This document shows positions 1 to 6,977 of a stretch of 8,048 nucleotides of DNA, one piece after another. The notes beneath the pieces are model-generated. The model did no database searches and was not told the DNA's origin. It saw only the letters and a list, made by a program, of their open reading frames with translations. The first letter of the stretch is position 1; every line of letters begins with the position of its first letter. A program made the position numbers and the translations under genes. The stretch spans positions 1 through 8,048 of the forward strand of contig CALHHQ010000350.1 in the NCBI GenBank assembly GCA_938030645.1, given 5' to 3'. The stretch is from an uncultured Rhizobiaceae group bacterium. Lineage in GTDB: Bacteria > Pseudomonadota > Alphaproteobacteria > Rhizobiales > Rhizobiaceae.

Positions 1-507
1 GCGCACCGGATTTTTCTTGTAATAATTTTGATGATAGTTCTCTGAGTTCGTAAATAGCGAAGCGGCAACTATCGGTGTCACAATCTTGCGACCCAAGTCT
101 TTCTCGGCTTCCTTCTTTGACGCTTCGGCAAGCTTACGCTCTTCACTCGAATTCACAAAAACCGCAGTGGTGTAAGCATGTCCACGATCACAGAACTGCC
201 CCCCAGCATCTGTTGGGTCCACGGTGCGCCAAAAGGTATGCAACAGCGTTGCATAATCTACCTTTGTATCGTCAAAAATGATCTTCACAGCCTCTCGATG
301 GCCCTCATGAGATTTGTAGGTTGGGTTCTTTTTGGTGCCGCCTGTGTAGCCAGACACAACCTCTTTCACGCCAGACACATTTTCAAAATCTTTTTCGATA
401 CACCAAAAACATCCGCCAGCGACGATGAGGTTTTTTTCAGCGGCCAAAGCTGGGGCCGAGTAGAACAATGTTAAAGCTGCAAGCGCTGCAAAACTGGAAC
501 GAAACAT
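1..507 (-). CDS. msrA: Exported peptide-methionine (S)-S-oxide reductase MsrA, 3' end cut by the window
   Basis: MsrA reduces the S-epimer of methionine sulfoxide in oxidised proteins. Seen: 169 codons read from an ATG at 507-505 without a stop before the window edge, so the C-terminus is missing. Residues 1-22 form a signal peptide (hydrophobic core, then ALA before AEK), so the enzyme is probably periplasmic. The catalytic motif GGCFWC is at residues 31-36, with C33 as the expected nucleophile. It is followed by GYTGG (53-57), DPTDAGGQFCDRGHAY (97-112) and ENYHQNYY (156-163), all standard MsrA blocks. C36 in the CxxC-like FWC context, or a cysteine in the missing tail, could be the resolving residue (inference). 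An AAAGG sequence about nine bases upstream is the likely ribosome site. The gene is divergent from the GGDEF gene. The family call is secure; the periplasmic location is inferred from the signal peptide. Confidence 0.95.
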   Translation of the reverse strand, partial: MFRSSFAALAALTLFYSAPALAAEKNLIVAGGCFWCIEKDFENVSGVKEVVSGYTGGTKKNPTYKSHEGHREAVKIIFDDTKVDYATLLHTFWRTVDPTDAGGQFCDRGHAYTTAVFVNSSEERKLAEASKKEAEKDLGRKIVTPIVAASLFTNSENYHQNYYKKNPVR

Positions 508-512
508 AGGAT

Positions 513-543
513 GAGGCCTTTCTATTTTCTTGAGGCTTTCTAG
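513..543. repeat. Imperfect direct repeat in the msrA leader
   Basis: GAGGCCTTTCTA (513-524) and GAGGCTTTCTA (533-543) are two near-identical copies 20 bases apart, just upstream of the msrA start. The second copy overlaps CTTGAGG (529-535), which also has an inverted partner CCTCAAG at 563-569. These could be operator half-sites for msrA, or chance in a short intergenic stretch. Only the base pattern is seen; the function is a guess. Confidence 0.3.
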
Positions 544-619
544 TGAGCACAATTGAAGGCGACCTCAAGGCAGGACCAATGCACTTTTCTTCAACAAGCT
601 GTGAGGCCCGCCCAACCAG

Positions 620-648
620 TTAACAAAAGCTTTCGCAAATAGAATAAA
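620..648 (+). promoter_or_regulatory. Candidate sigma-70-type promoter for the GGDEF gene
   Basis: TTAACA (620-625) and AATAAA (643-648) are separated by 17 bases. Each matches the sigma-70 consensus at four or more of six positions. The pair lies about 50 to 80 bases before the candidate start codons of the cyclase gene. It is the best match I see in the msrA/GGDEF divergent gap, but motif matching by eye is weak evidence. Confidence 0.3.
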
Positions 649-725
649 TTGAAGGTCCGGTTTTGACTTCATCCCAACGTTCATCAGGTAGTTTTTGCAT
701 GGGGGATGAAGCAGGGAACGGAAAA

Positions 726-1895
726 ATGGGTGCTCAACTTGTCGTGGGGATTTTAACCCCAGCCATATCATTTTTATTTGCAATCGTGTTCTTCGTGTTC
801 TGGCGAAGAAGGCCTGATCTCGATTACGTAAAGCATTTTGCTTTCAGCTATGCGCTGGTTGGTGTCGCATTTGGTCAGTCGTCTGTGATGCCCGAAAAAT
901 TTTCGACGCTTTCACTCGTGATCACATGTGGATTGGCAATGGCTTCAATCGCCTCAACGGCGCATGCATTCATGAGCCGATTGAACTTGAAAACACCTCT
1001 CAAAACGCTGCTTTCGATCGTCTTTGCGGGGACCGCCGCCACTGCGGTGGCTGGTTTCATGTTTGGCAATGTCAGCCACATGGCCGCGATTGGCTGTTTA
1101 ACGGCTAGTTTGATGTTTGTGACCGTCGCTGTTCAGCTGGACAAAACACGCAAATCGTCACTCACCAACGGATATATCCCCAAAATACTGTATGTGACTT
1201 CATTTTCATCTTTGCTGCAAAGCGTATTCATTTGGTTCAATCAACCGGTGCTGAACATTGCAACATTTCAGACTTCCTCCATCTGGATCATCCTGAACAT
1301 GGTGCTGACAGTGCAGCTTTGCGCTATTGCTGTTGCAATTGCGATGATTTGCGTCAGCGATTCCATGACGATCGTTAGTGCCCAAGCCATGACGGATGAG
1401 CTGTCAGGCCTGCAACGTCGCGAACGTTTTGAAGAACTCGCGCATGAGACGATGGACAGAGCCAAACGTGCTGGCGTGCCTGTCTCATTTGTTATTTGTG
1501 ATCTCGATCATTTCAAAAACATCAATGACACTTATGGACATTTGGCTGGCGATGAAGTGATCAAGGCCTTTGGTGCGATTATGCGGCAAACCGCTCGCTC
1601 TACTGACATTTTGGGGCGAATCGGCGGAGAAGAATTTGCACTCATGCTGTGGAATGCAGATAAAACTGGCGCAAAGCTGGTCGCCCAACAATTGCGCAGC
1701 ACTTTATCAAATCTAGATCTATCTGAAGTGGTTGGCGACACAACTTGCACAGCAAGTTTTGGCATTGCCCAATGGGACAGCGAAGACGAATATCGCGATC
1801 TTTTCGCCATGGCGGACAAGGCTTTGTATCTCGCCAAACACAGTGGACGCGATTGCGTAAAAGTCGCTCAGGCAGCCGTACCATTGGCCGCCTGA
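726..1895 (+). CDS. Membrane-anchored GGDEF diguanylate cyclase
   Basis: Predicted to make cyclic di-GMP from two GTP at the inner membrane, a signal that usually promotes surface attachment over motility. Seen: 389 residues from the chosen start. Residues 1-210 hold about six or seven hydrophobic segments (near 8-26, 36-52, 61-84, 93-114, 118-137, 151-170 and 186-210), an unassigned membrane sensor. A GGDEF domain follows (about 222-380) with CDLDHFKNIND (258-268; D259 a likely metal ligand), the catalytic GGEEF (300-304) and ADKALYLAK (363-371). RSTD (291-294), five residues before GGEEF, fits the RxxD inhibitory site, so product feedback is likely. No EAL domain is present. Start: AGGGA at 713-717 sits eight bases before this ATG. 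In-frame starts at 699 (ATG) and 663 (TTG) are possible. Only 19 bases separate its stop from the end of the convergent His/Arg-rich gene. Confidence 0.93.
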   Translation: MGAQLVVGILTPAISFLFAIVFFVFWRRRPDLDYVKHFAFSYALVGVAFGQSSVMPEKFSTLSLVITCGLAMASIASTAHAFMSRLNLKTPLKTLLSIVFAGTAATAVAGFMFGNVSHMAAIGCLTASLMFVTVAVQLDKTRKSSLTNGYIPKILYVTSFSSLLQSVFIWFNQPVLNIATFQTSSIWIILNMVLTVQLCAIAVAIAMICVSDSMTIVSAQAMTDELSGLQRRERFEELAHETMDRAKRAGVPVSFVICDLDHFKNINDTYGHLAGDEVIKAFGAIMRQTARSTDILGRIGGEEFALMLWNADKTGAKLVAQQLRSTLSNLDLSEVVGDTTCTASFGIAQWDSEDEYRDLFAMADKALYLAKHSGRDCVKVAQAAVPLAA

Positions 1896-1914
1896 GAAAA
1901 TCTTTGTTTCTGCT

Positions 1915-2412
1915 TTAGTGCCCGCTGTAACGGTGCAGCTTGCTGTTGTGCACCCAAACGCAACGCCGCACGACGACCTTGTGACCGTGATGAAGTTCCC
2001 AATTGCGACGACAAAACTGTGTGCGATTGCGGTATTTTCCACCAGCGCGATGATGATGATGAACCGCATGTCCATGATCACGATGTCTGTGGTGCGTGAC
2101 ACCAGAACGACGATGACGCTTATAACGCTTCACATGATGTGCTCTGCGTGACGTATGGATGACACGATAACGCGAACGGTGACTGCGTTTAAATGAAGAC
2201 CTGACGTGACGTTTATAGCGGCGATGGCGCGTGAATTTGCGATGCCGAACATGATGACGCGCACGATGGCGACGGTGGCCGGGAGCCTTCACATGATGAG
2301 TTTTCAAAACCGGTTTGTGATGGCGCTTTCCTGCTTCAGCACTTGTGGTACCAAAATTTGAAAAGGCCAGCACGGCCAATAGGGCCATTGCTGAAATCAT
2401 TAAGTGACGCAT
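1915..2412 (-). CDS. Exported His/Arg-rich basic protein of unknown function
   Basis: I do not recognise a named family. Seen: 165 residues. Positions 1-27 look like a signal peptide (hydrophobic MISAMALLAVLAF, then AEA before GKRHH), so it is probably secreted to the periplasm or beyond. The mature part of about 138 residues has roughly 31 His and 32 Arg plus several Lys, with almost no acidic residues (one Asp, one Glu). It contains YKRH twice and an HHHH run. The last 40 residues are less repetitive and carry two cysteines (in QFCRRNW and RRCVWVH), which could form a disulfide in a small folded tail. Metal binding through histidines, or binding to an anionic surface, is a reasonable inference but unproven. 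AGGA lies eight bases before the ATG at 2412-2410. It is convergent with the GGDEF gene and divergent from sdhC. The signal peptide, ribosome site and lack of stops over 165 codons support a real gene despite low complexity. Confidence 0.8.
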   Translation of the reverse strand: MRHLMISAMALLAVLAFSNFGTTSAEAGKRHHKPVLKTHHVKAPGHRRHRARHHVRHRKFTRHRRYKRHVRSSFKRSHRSRYRVIHTSRRAHHVKRYKRHRRSGVTHHRHRDHGHAVHHHHRAGGKYRNRTQFCRRNWELHHGHKVVVRRCVWVHNSKLHRYSGH

Positions 2413-2455
2413 TTACATTTCCTACAGTAAGCGAATTTCTCGTCCCTGCCCTCTT

Positions 2456-2477
2456 GTTGACTTGCCGCAACGTCAAC
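2456..2477. promoter_or_regulatory. Inverted repeat in the divergent sdhC / His-Arg-rich gene promoter region
   Basis: GTTGAC (2456-2461) and GTCAAC (2472-2477) form a perfect six-base inverted repeat around a ten-base spacer that itself contains TTG..CAA. Each arm includes TTGAC, a -35-like sequence, facing outward on opposite strands. It may be a dimeric regulator site or two overlapping -35 elements. A weaker inverted pair, GGTC (2503-2506) and GACC (2517-2520), has the same ten-base spacing. Function is inferred from position only. Confidence 0.35.
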
Positions 2478-2564
2478 CATCGTTCCACAGTCCCACTGCT
2501 CAGGTCAAGTTTCACAGACCAACAAGAATTTTGCGACCATCTCGACGTTAGACTTTTATCCCCT

Positions 2565-2593
2565 TTGACCTCTCCGCACCCTTGGCCTAAAGA
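2565..2593 (+). promoter_or_regulatory. Candidate promoter of the sdhCDAB operon
   Basis: TTGACC (2565-2570) and TAAAGA (2588-2593) are spaced by 17 bases and end about 40 bases before the sdhC ATG. This is the best sigma-70-like pair in the 222-base gap between the two divergent genes. No other gene is credible in that gap. Confidence 0.4.
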
Positions 2594-2634
2594 ACACTGA
2601 CAACGCTTTAGGGAGCCGATTGCGGCATTGCGAT

Positions 2635-3045
2635 ATGAGTGACACTCCAATTCAGGCTGGTGCCAATAAAGAGCGCCCGCTGTCTCCACATTTGATGATC
2701 TACAAGCCCATTCCAACCATGGTAATGTCGATCCTTCATCGCATCACGGGTGCGGCGCTGTATTTCGGAACAATTCTTGTGGCTTGGTGGCTGATCGCAA
2801 CCGCTTCTGGCGCCGGATCATTTGAAACAGCTGCTTGGTTCTTTGGTTCATTCCTCGGCCGCTTGATTTTATTCGCATACACATTCGCGCTGATGCACCA
2901 CATGCTCGGCGGCATCAAACATTTGGTGCAAGACACAGGTGCTGGCCTTGAAAAAGACTTCACAACCCAAATGGCAAAACTGCATCCAATCGCATCTGGT
3001 GTTCTCACCATATTGATTTGGATCATCGGCTACGTGGTAAGGTAG
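2635..3045 (+). CDS. sdhC: Succinate dehydrogenase cytochrome b556 subunit SdhC
   Basis: Membrane anchor of respiratory complex II. With SdhD it binds heme b and forms the ubiquinone site that receives electrons from SdhB. Seen: 136 residues with the family signature RPLSPHLMIYKP (14-25) and SILHRITG (32-39), whose S32 and R36 match the quinone-site Ser and Arg of E. coli SdhC. Three membrane segments lie near 37-57, 67-92 and 115-134. H89, in HHMLGGIKH, aligns with the E. coli heme ligand H84. First gene of the operon; sdhD starts 11 bases after its stop. Start: the ATG at 2635 lacks a well-spaced ribosome site. The strong AGGGAG at 2610-2615 lies only four bases before an in-frame TTG at 2620, so a start five residues earlier is possible. 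Confidence 0.96.
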   Translation: MSDTPIQAGANKERPLSPHLMIYKPIPTMVMSILHRITGAALYFGTILVAWWLIATASGAGSFETAAWFFGSFLGRLILFAYTFALMHHMLGGIKHLVQDTGAGLEKDFTTQMAKLHPIASGVLTILIWIIGYVVR

Positions 3046-3056
3046 GGAGCAAAATC

Positions 3057-3446
3057 ATGGCAAATCAAAACGACATGCGCACACCTCTTTCCCGGGTTCG
3101 CGGGTTAGGCTCTGCAAAAGATGGTACCGAACACTTTTGGCGTCAGCGCCTCACGGCCATAGCCAATATTCCACTCATGCTGTTTTTCATATGGACAATC
3201 ATCAGCCTGAATGGTGTCGGTTATGAACAAACGGTCGCATACCTTTCCAGCCCTTTCGTGGCTATTGTTATGTTGATGGTGATTGGCGCCGGCATCTATC
3301 ATATGAAGCTCGGTATGCAGGTGATCATCGAAGACTACGTACATGGCGCAGCAGGCAAAGCCCTGTTGGTTGCCAACTCATTTTTTGCAATCGTGATTGG
3401 CGCAACCTGCGCATTTGCGATTTTAAAACTCGGCTTTGGAGGCTGA
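3057..3446 (+). CDS. sdhD: Succinate dehydrogenase hydrophobic membrane anchor SdhD
   Basis: Second membrane anchor of complex II, pairing with SdhC around heme b and ubiquinone. Seen: 129 residues. The soluble N-terminus has the alphaproteobacterial block MRTPLSRVRGLGSAKDGTEHFWRQR (7-31, quoted as a landmark by position: R8, R13, R15, W28). Three membrane segments follow near 35-52, 66-90 and 103-124. H82 (in YHMKLGMQ) is the expected second heme ligand, and D93-Y94 (in IEDYVH) match the Asp-Tyr pair of E. coli SdhD, whose Tyr contacts quinone. Start: AGGGAG at 3044-3049 is seven bases before the ATG. Its stop is four bases before the sdhA start, so translation of the two is probably coupled. 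Confidence 0.96.
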   Translation: MANQNDMRTPLSRVRGLGSAKDGTEHFWRQRLTAIANIPLMLFFIWTIISLNGVGYEQTVAYLSSPFVAIVMLMVIGAGIYHMKLGMQVIIEDYVHGAAGKALLVANSFFAIVIGATCAFAILKLGFGG

Positions 3447-3450
3447 CACT

Positions 3451-5301
3451 TTGGCGAAGAACGCAAAAGCAAAACCAAACGGTAAAGCGGATAAAAAAAC
3501 TGCAAACCTAAATGGCACTTACGAATTTATCGACCACACAATTGACGTGTGTGTTGTAGGCGCTGGCGGCGCTGGCCTTCGTGCCACATTGGGTGCGGCA
3601 CAAGCCGGATTGAAAACCGCCTGCATCACCAAAGTGTTCCCAACCCGTTCACACACAGTTGCTGCCCAAGGCGGCGTTGCAGCTTCCCTTGGCAATATGG
3701 GCAAGGACACATGGCAGTGGCATATGTATGACACCGTCAAGGGTTCCGACTGGCTTGGCGATCAAGACGCAATCGAATATTTGTGTCGTGAAGCACCCAA
3801 GGCTGTTTACGAACTCGACCATTTCGGCGTGCCGTTTTCGCGTACCGAAGAAGGCAAAATCTACCAGCGTCCGTTCGGTGGCATGACCACAGAATTTGGC
3901 GAAGGCCCACCAGCCCAACGCACATGCGCTGCGGCTGACCGTACAGGCCACGCCATGTTGCACACGCTTTACGGGCAAAGCCTGAAATATGACGCAGAAT
4001 TTTATATTGAATATTTCGCAATTGATTTGATCATGGAAGACGGCGCTTGCCGTGGCGTGATCGCCATGGATTTGGCAGCGGGCGAACTGCACCGTTTCCG
4101 CGCCCACAAAACCATTCTTGCCACTGGCGGATATGGCCGTGCTTACTTCTCTTGTACATCAGCCCACACTTGCACAGGTGATGGCAATGGCATGGTTCTG
4201 CGCGCTGGCCTGCCGTTGCAAGATATGGAGTTCATTCAGTTCCACCCGACAGGTATTTACGGCGCAGGCTGTTTGATCACCGAAGGCTCACGCGGCGAAG
4301 GCGGCTATCTCGTCAACTCCGAGGGCGAGCGTTTCATGGAACGTTATGCCCCATCTGTGAAAGACCTTGCACCACGTGATATGGTGTCACGCTCCATGAC
4401 CATGGAAATCCGTGAAGGCCGTGGCGTTGGCCCCAAAGGCGATCACATTTATCTGCACCTCGATCACCTCGACCCAGCACTTTTGGCAGAACGCTTGCCC
4501 GGCATTTCAGAATCCGCAAAAATCTTTGCTGGTGTTGATGTGAACAAAGACCCGATCCCTGTGATCCCAACCGTGCACTACAATATGGGCGGCATTCCAA
4601 CCAACTATCACGGTGAAGTGCTGACCAAAGCCAAGGGCGATCCAGACACTGTCGTGCCCGGCCTTATGGCTGTTGGCGAGGCGGCATGTGTTTCCGTTCA
4701 CGGTGCCAACCGTCTCGGTTCCAACTCATTGATTGACCTTGTTGTGTTTGGCCGTGCAGCTGGGCTGCGTTGCCAAGAAACTGTGCAAGCCGGCGAAACC
4801 CAAGCTCCACTTCCAGCAGATGCTGGCGACTTGGCCCTGTCACGCCTCGATCATTTCCGTTTTGCAAGTGGCGACACACCAACTGCCCAATTGCGCGATG
4901 CCATGCAGGAAACAATGCAAACAAATTGCGCCGTGTTCCGCACCAGCGAAATTCTAGAAGAAGGTCAGAAAAAGATAGGCGATGTGTGGTCCAATTCCGA
5001 CAACGTATCCGTTGAAGACAAAGGCCTGATCTGGAACACTGATCTTGTGGAAACAATGGAATTCGACAACCTGATTTCACAGGCTGTCGTGACCATGGAA
5101 TCCGCTGCCGCACGCAAAGAAAGCCGTGGTGCCCACGCCCACGAAGACTATCCGGACCGCGACGACAAAAACTGGATGCACCACACACTGGCTTTTGCTG
5201 ACATCGATAAAAAGAAAGTCACCCTGGGCGACCGCCCTGTGCACAACTACACGCTGTCCAACGAAGTCAGCTACATCAAGCCGAAGGCTCGGGTGTACTA
5301 A
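3451..5301 (+). CDS. sdhA: Succinate dehydrogenase flavoprotein subunit SdhA
   Basis: Catalytic subunit that oxidises succinate to fumarate on the cytoplasmic face of the membrane and passes electrons to SdhB, linking the TCA cycle to respiration. Seen: 616 residues, normal for the family in this group. The FAD-binding GAGGAG is at 37-42. RSHT (66-69) carries H68, the expected site of covalent FAD. QFHPTG (263-268; H265), the PRD motif with R309, PTVHYNMGG (373-381; H376) and ANRLGSNS (419-426; R421) match the known substrate and proton-transfer residues. The C-terminus ends in YIKPKARVY. The first 20 or so residues are Lys/Ala/Asn-rich and precede the Rossmann fold. Start: a TTG at 3451 lies eight bases after GGAGG (3438-3442). 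An earlier in-frame TTG at 3436 would overlap sdhD and has no comparable ribosome site. Confidence 0.98.
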   Translation: MAKNAKAKPNGKADKKTANLNGTYEFIDHTIDVCVVGAGGAGLRATLGAAQAGLKTACITKVFPTRSHTVAAQGGVAASLGNMGKDTWQWHMYDTVKGSDWLGDQDAIEYLCREAPKAVYELDHFGVPFSRTEEGKIYQRPFGGMTTEFGEGPPAQRTCAAADRTGHAMLHTLYGQSLKYDAEFYIEYFAIDLIMEDGACRGVIAMDLAAGELHRFRAHKTILATGGYGRAYFSCTSAHTCTGDGNGMVLRAGLPLQDMEFIQFHPTGIYGAGCLITEGSRGEGGYLVNSEGERFMERYAPSVKDLAPRDMVSRSMTMEIREGRGVGPKGDHIYLHLDHLDPALLAERLPGISESAKIFAGVDVNKDPIPVIPTVHYNMGGIPTNYHGEVLTKAKGDPDTVVPGLMAVGEAACVSVHGANRLGSNSLIDLVVFGRAAGLRCQETVQAGETQAPLPADAGDLALSRLDHFRFASGDTPTAQLRDAMQETMQTNCAVFRTSEILEEGQKKIGDVWSNSDNVSVEDKGLIWNTDLVETMEFDNLISQAVVTMESAAARKESRGAHAHEDYPDRDDKNWMHHTLAFADIDKKKVTLGDRPVHNYTLSNEVSYIKPKARVY

Positions 5302-5313
5302 GGAACAAGAACA

Positions 5314-6099
5314 ATGGTTGAATTAGCCCTCCCCAAAAACTCTCGTCTTGAAGAAGGCAAAGTGTGGACTAAAATTGCGTCCGATGCTGCGGCACCTTCC
5401 CGTGAGTTCAAGATTTACCGTTGGTCGCCCGATGATGAAGGCAACCCGCGTGTGGACACGTATACGGTGAACACCGATGATTGCGGACCGATGGTTCTGG
5501 ATGCGTTGATCTGGATTAAATCCAACATCGACCCGACCCTCACCTTCCGCCGTTCATGCCGTGAAGGCATTTGTGGCTCATGCGCCATGAACATTGACGG
5601 CACCAACACTTTGGCCTGCACAAAGGGCATGGACGAAGTGTCTGGCGACGTGAAAATCTACCCACTGCCACATATGCCGGTGGTGAAAGATCTGGTTCCG
5701 GACCTGACCAATTTCTACGCCCAGCACCGCTCTATTGAGCCCTACCTGAAAACAGTGACACCGAAGCCGGAGAAAGAATGGAAACAGTCCCCTGAAGACC
5801 GCGAAAAACTCGATGGTCTTTATGAGTGCATTCTTTGCGCCTGTTGCTCCACATCTTGCCCTTCATATTGGTGGAATGGCGACCGCTATCTTGGCCCCGC
5901 AACATTGTTGCAAGCCTATCGCTGGTTGATCGATTCCCGTGACGAAGCCACGGGCGAACGTCTCGATGATCTTGAAGATCCGTTCCGCCTGTATCGCTGT
6001 CACACAATTATGAACTGCGCGCAGGCTTGCCCGAAAGGTCTGAACCCCGCCAAGGCCATCGCCGAGATCAAAAAAATGATGATCGAGCGCAGAGTATAA
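5314..6099 (+). CDS. sdhB: Succinate dehydrogenase iron-sulfur subunit SdhB
   Basis: Electron-transfer subunit of complex II, carrying electrons from the SdhA flavin to quinone through three Fe-S clusters. Seen: 261 residues, full length. The N-terminal ferredoxin domain has C82, C87, C90 (in SCREGICGSC) and C102 for the [2Fe-2S] cluster. The C-terminal domain has CILCACCSTSC (172-182) and CHTIMNCAQAC (229-239). By the family pattern C172, C175, C178 and C239 hold [4Fe-4S], and C182, C229 and C235 hold [3Fe-4S]. All expected ligands are present, so the subunit should be functional. AAGGA nine bases before the ATG is a good ribosome site, and 12 bases separate it from sdhA. Its stop is four bases before the start of the DUF2007 gene, and I see no terminator hairpin between them. 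Confidence 0.98.
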   Translation: MVELALPKNSRLEEGKVWTKIASDAAAPSREFKIYRWSPDDEGNPRVDTYTVNTDDCGPMVLDALIWIKSNIDPTLTFRRSCREGICGSCAMNIDGTNTLACTKGMDEVSGDVKIYPLPHMPVVKDLVPDLTNFYAQHRSIEPYLKTVTPKPEKEWKQSPEDREKLDGLYECILCACCSTSCPSYWWNGDRYLGPATLLQAYRWLIDSRDEATGERLDDLEDPFRLYRCHTIMNCAQACPKGLNPAKAIAEIKKMMIERRV

Positions 6100-6103
6100 A
6101 AAT

Positions 6104-6445
6104 TTGGCCCTGGCAACCGCCCACGTTTGCTACAGCCAGCCAGAAGCAGAAGTTCTGAAATCACGCCTCAATGCCTCTGGTATTGAGGCGTTTGTATTTG
6201 ACGGCGGCATAAATTCCACCGCCCCTCATATGGCAGTCGCCGTGGGTGGTATTCGTGTGATGGTACTCCAAGAAAATTTCAAAGACGCAACCGCCATTAT
6301 CGACGCTCGTGACGACACCCAATTGGAAAGCGAATCCGCCGCCTTTCGCAGAAACACCTCCAAGGGTTTCATTGGCCTCATCGCATCATTCCTAGTTGCG
6401 TGGTTCCCGTGGTGGAACACCAAGCGCAAATTTAAAGACGATTGA
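6104..6445 (+). CDS. DUF2007-family small protein with C-terminal membrane segment
   Basis: Function unknown; the family is labelled only as putative signal-transducing. Seen: 113 residues. Residues 5-70 follow the DUF2007 layout: an N-terminal strand, PEAEVLKSRLNASGIEAFVFDG (13-34; key block GIEAFVFDG at 26-34), then GGIRVMV (48-54) and a helix ending in AIIDAR. Residues 88-104 (GFIGLIASFLVAWFPWW) form one hydrophobic segment before a Lys-rich tail, so it is likely anchored in the membrane by its C-terminus. The start is a TTG at 6104, four bases after the sdhB stop, with only a weak ribosome site. This suggests coupled translation at the end of the sdh operon. A role in complex II assembly or regulation is possible but rests on position alone. 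Family call fairly sure; start less so. Confidence 0.85.
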   Translation: MALATAHVCYSQPEAEVLKSRLNASGIEAFVFDGGINSTAPHMAVAVGGIRVMVLQENFKDATAIIDARDDTQLESESAAFRRNTSKGFIGLIASFLVAWFPWWNTKRKFKDD

Positions 6446-6461
6446 AATCCAAAGTCTTAAG

Positions 6462-6977
6462 TCAAGCGTGCCCACTCATCGCTGCGGTCAATCGCTCAAT
6501 GTAGTCTAAGTCTAGCCCATTTTGTTGAGCTTCAAAAATTTCATGATCGCAGTCATCCAAGAACACTTTTGGGCGTTGATTGTCCGTTCCAAAATCGATG
6601 TTGGCATGCAATCCGCGGCTGTTTTCAAAACCAAAGATGTTGTTACTCAAATAGCCAAAACAATGACTCTTTTCATAGGCCCCACTTTTAAATCCGTCTT
6701 CGTAAACCCTGAGGCTTTTGCGAGAAACGGACATCCAAACACCAAACATTATTTCATTCGCTTCACCTTTGATCGAAAATGACATGATACAGCGTATGTA
6801 GTTCGAGCGAGTTTGGCCAAACTTTCTTATGAGGCAAAAATCGTCACTGTGGTGACTGAAAGCACGAGCAAGCCACCCCTTGTCCAACCACTCGTCTGGG
6901 CTTTGGTATGCCATTGAGTCTAACAAGCCTGATTGCGTTTCACCGCAACAAGGACACACCCACTCATGTTCAATCAT
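6462..6977 (-). CDS. DUF2199 domain protein
   Basis: Function unknown. Seen: 171 residues that match the DUF2199 pattern as I know it. An N-terminal W-x-C-P-C-C-G zinc-ribbon-like motif (C8, C11) comes first, then SDDFCLI (44-50) and an IRC block (61-63). FGVWMSVS (78-85), CFGYLSNNIFGF (106-117), the Leu/His strand LHANIDFG (123-130) and a terminal RPKVFLDDCDHEIFEAQQNG region (135-154) followed by LDYIERL complete it. Only one CxxC pair is near the N-terminus, so metal binding is uncertain. GGAG lies about ten bases before the ATG at 6977-6975. The gene is convergent with the sdh operon (16 bases between stops). Its GC content is lower (about 44% over 240 bases counted) than sdh, and its upstream gap is very AT-rich, which hints at separate acquisition. 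Confidence 0.85.
   Translation of the reverse strand: MIEHEWVCPCCGETQSGLLDSMAYQSPDEWLDKGWLARAFSHHSDDFCLIRKFGQTRSNYIRCIMSFSIKGEANEIMFGVWMSVSRKSLRVYEDGFKSGAYEKSHCFGYLSNNIFGFENSRGLHANIDFGTDNQRPKVFLDDCDHEIFEAQQNGLDLDYIERLTAAMSGHA

Noticed and set aside
1896..1914. Bidirectional terminator between the convergent GGDEF and His/Arg-rich genes
   Set aside because: The 19-base gap has no stem with a T-run that I can see.
1719..2102. Minus-strand reading frame of 127 codons in another frame of the GGDEF / His-Arg-rich area
   Set aside because: It spans the end of the cyclase gene and part of the His/Arg-rich gene. The latter's frame has a signal peptide and ribosome site, whereas this one has neither.
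2343..2600. Plus-strand reading frame of 85 codons before sdhC
   Set aside because: It overlaps the start of the His/Arg-rich gene and the sdh promoter region, has no family-like sequence, and its composition does not resemble a real protein.
2336..2716. Minus-strand reading frame of 126 codons across the sdhC start
   Set aside because: It overlaps the clear sdhC coding sequence and the His/Arg-rich gene start; it is a shadow frame without recognisable motifs.
6446..6461. Terminator between the convergent DUF2007 and DUF2199 genes
   Set aside because: Only a short CTTAAG palindrome is nearby; no stable hairpin followed by a T-run is visible.
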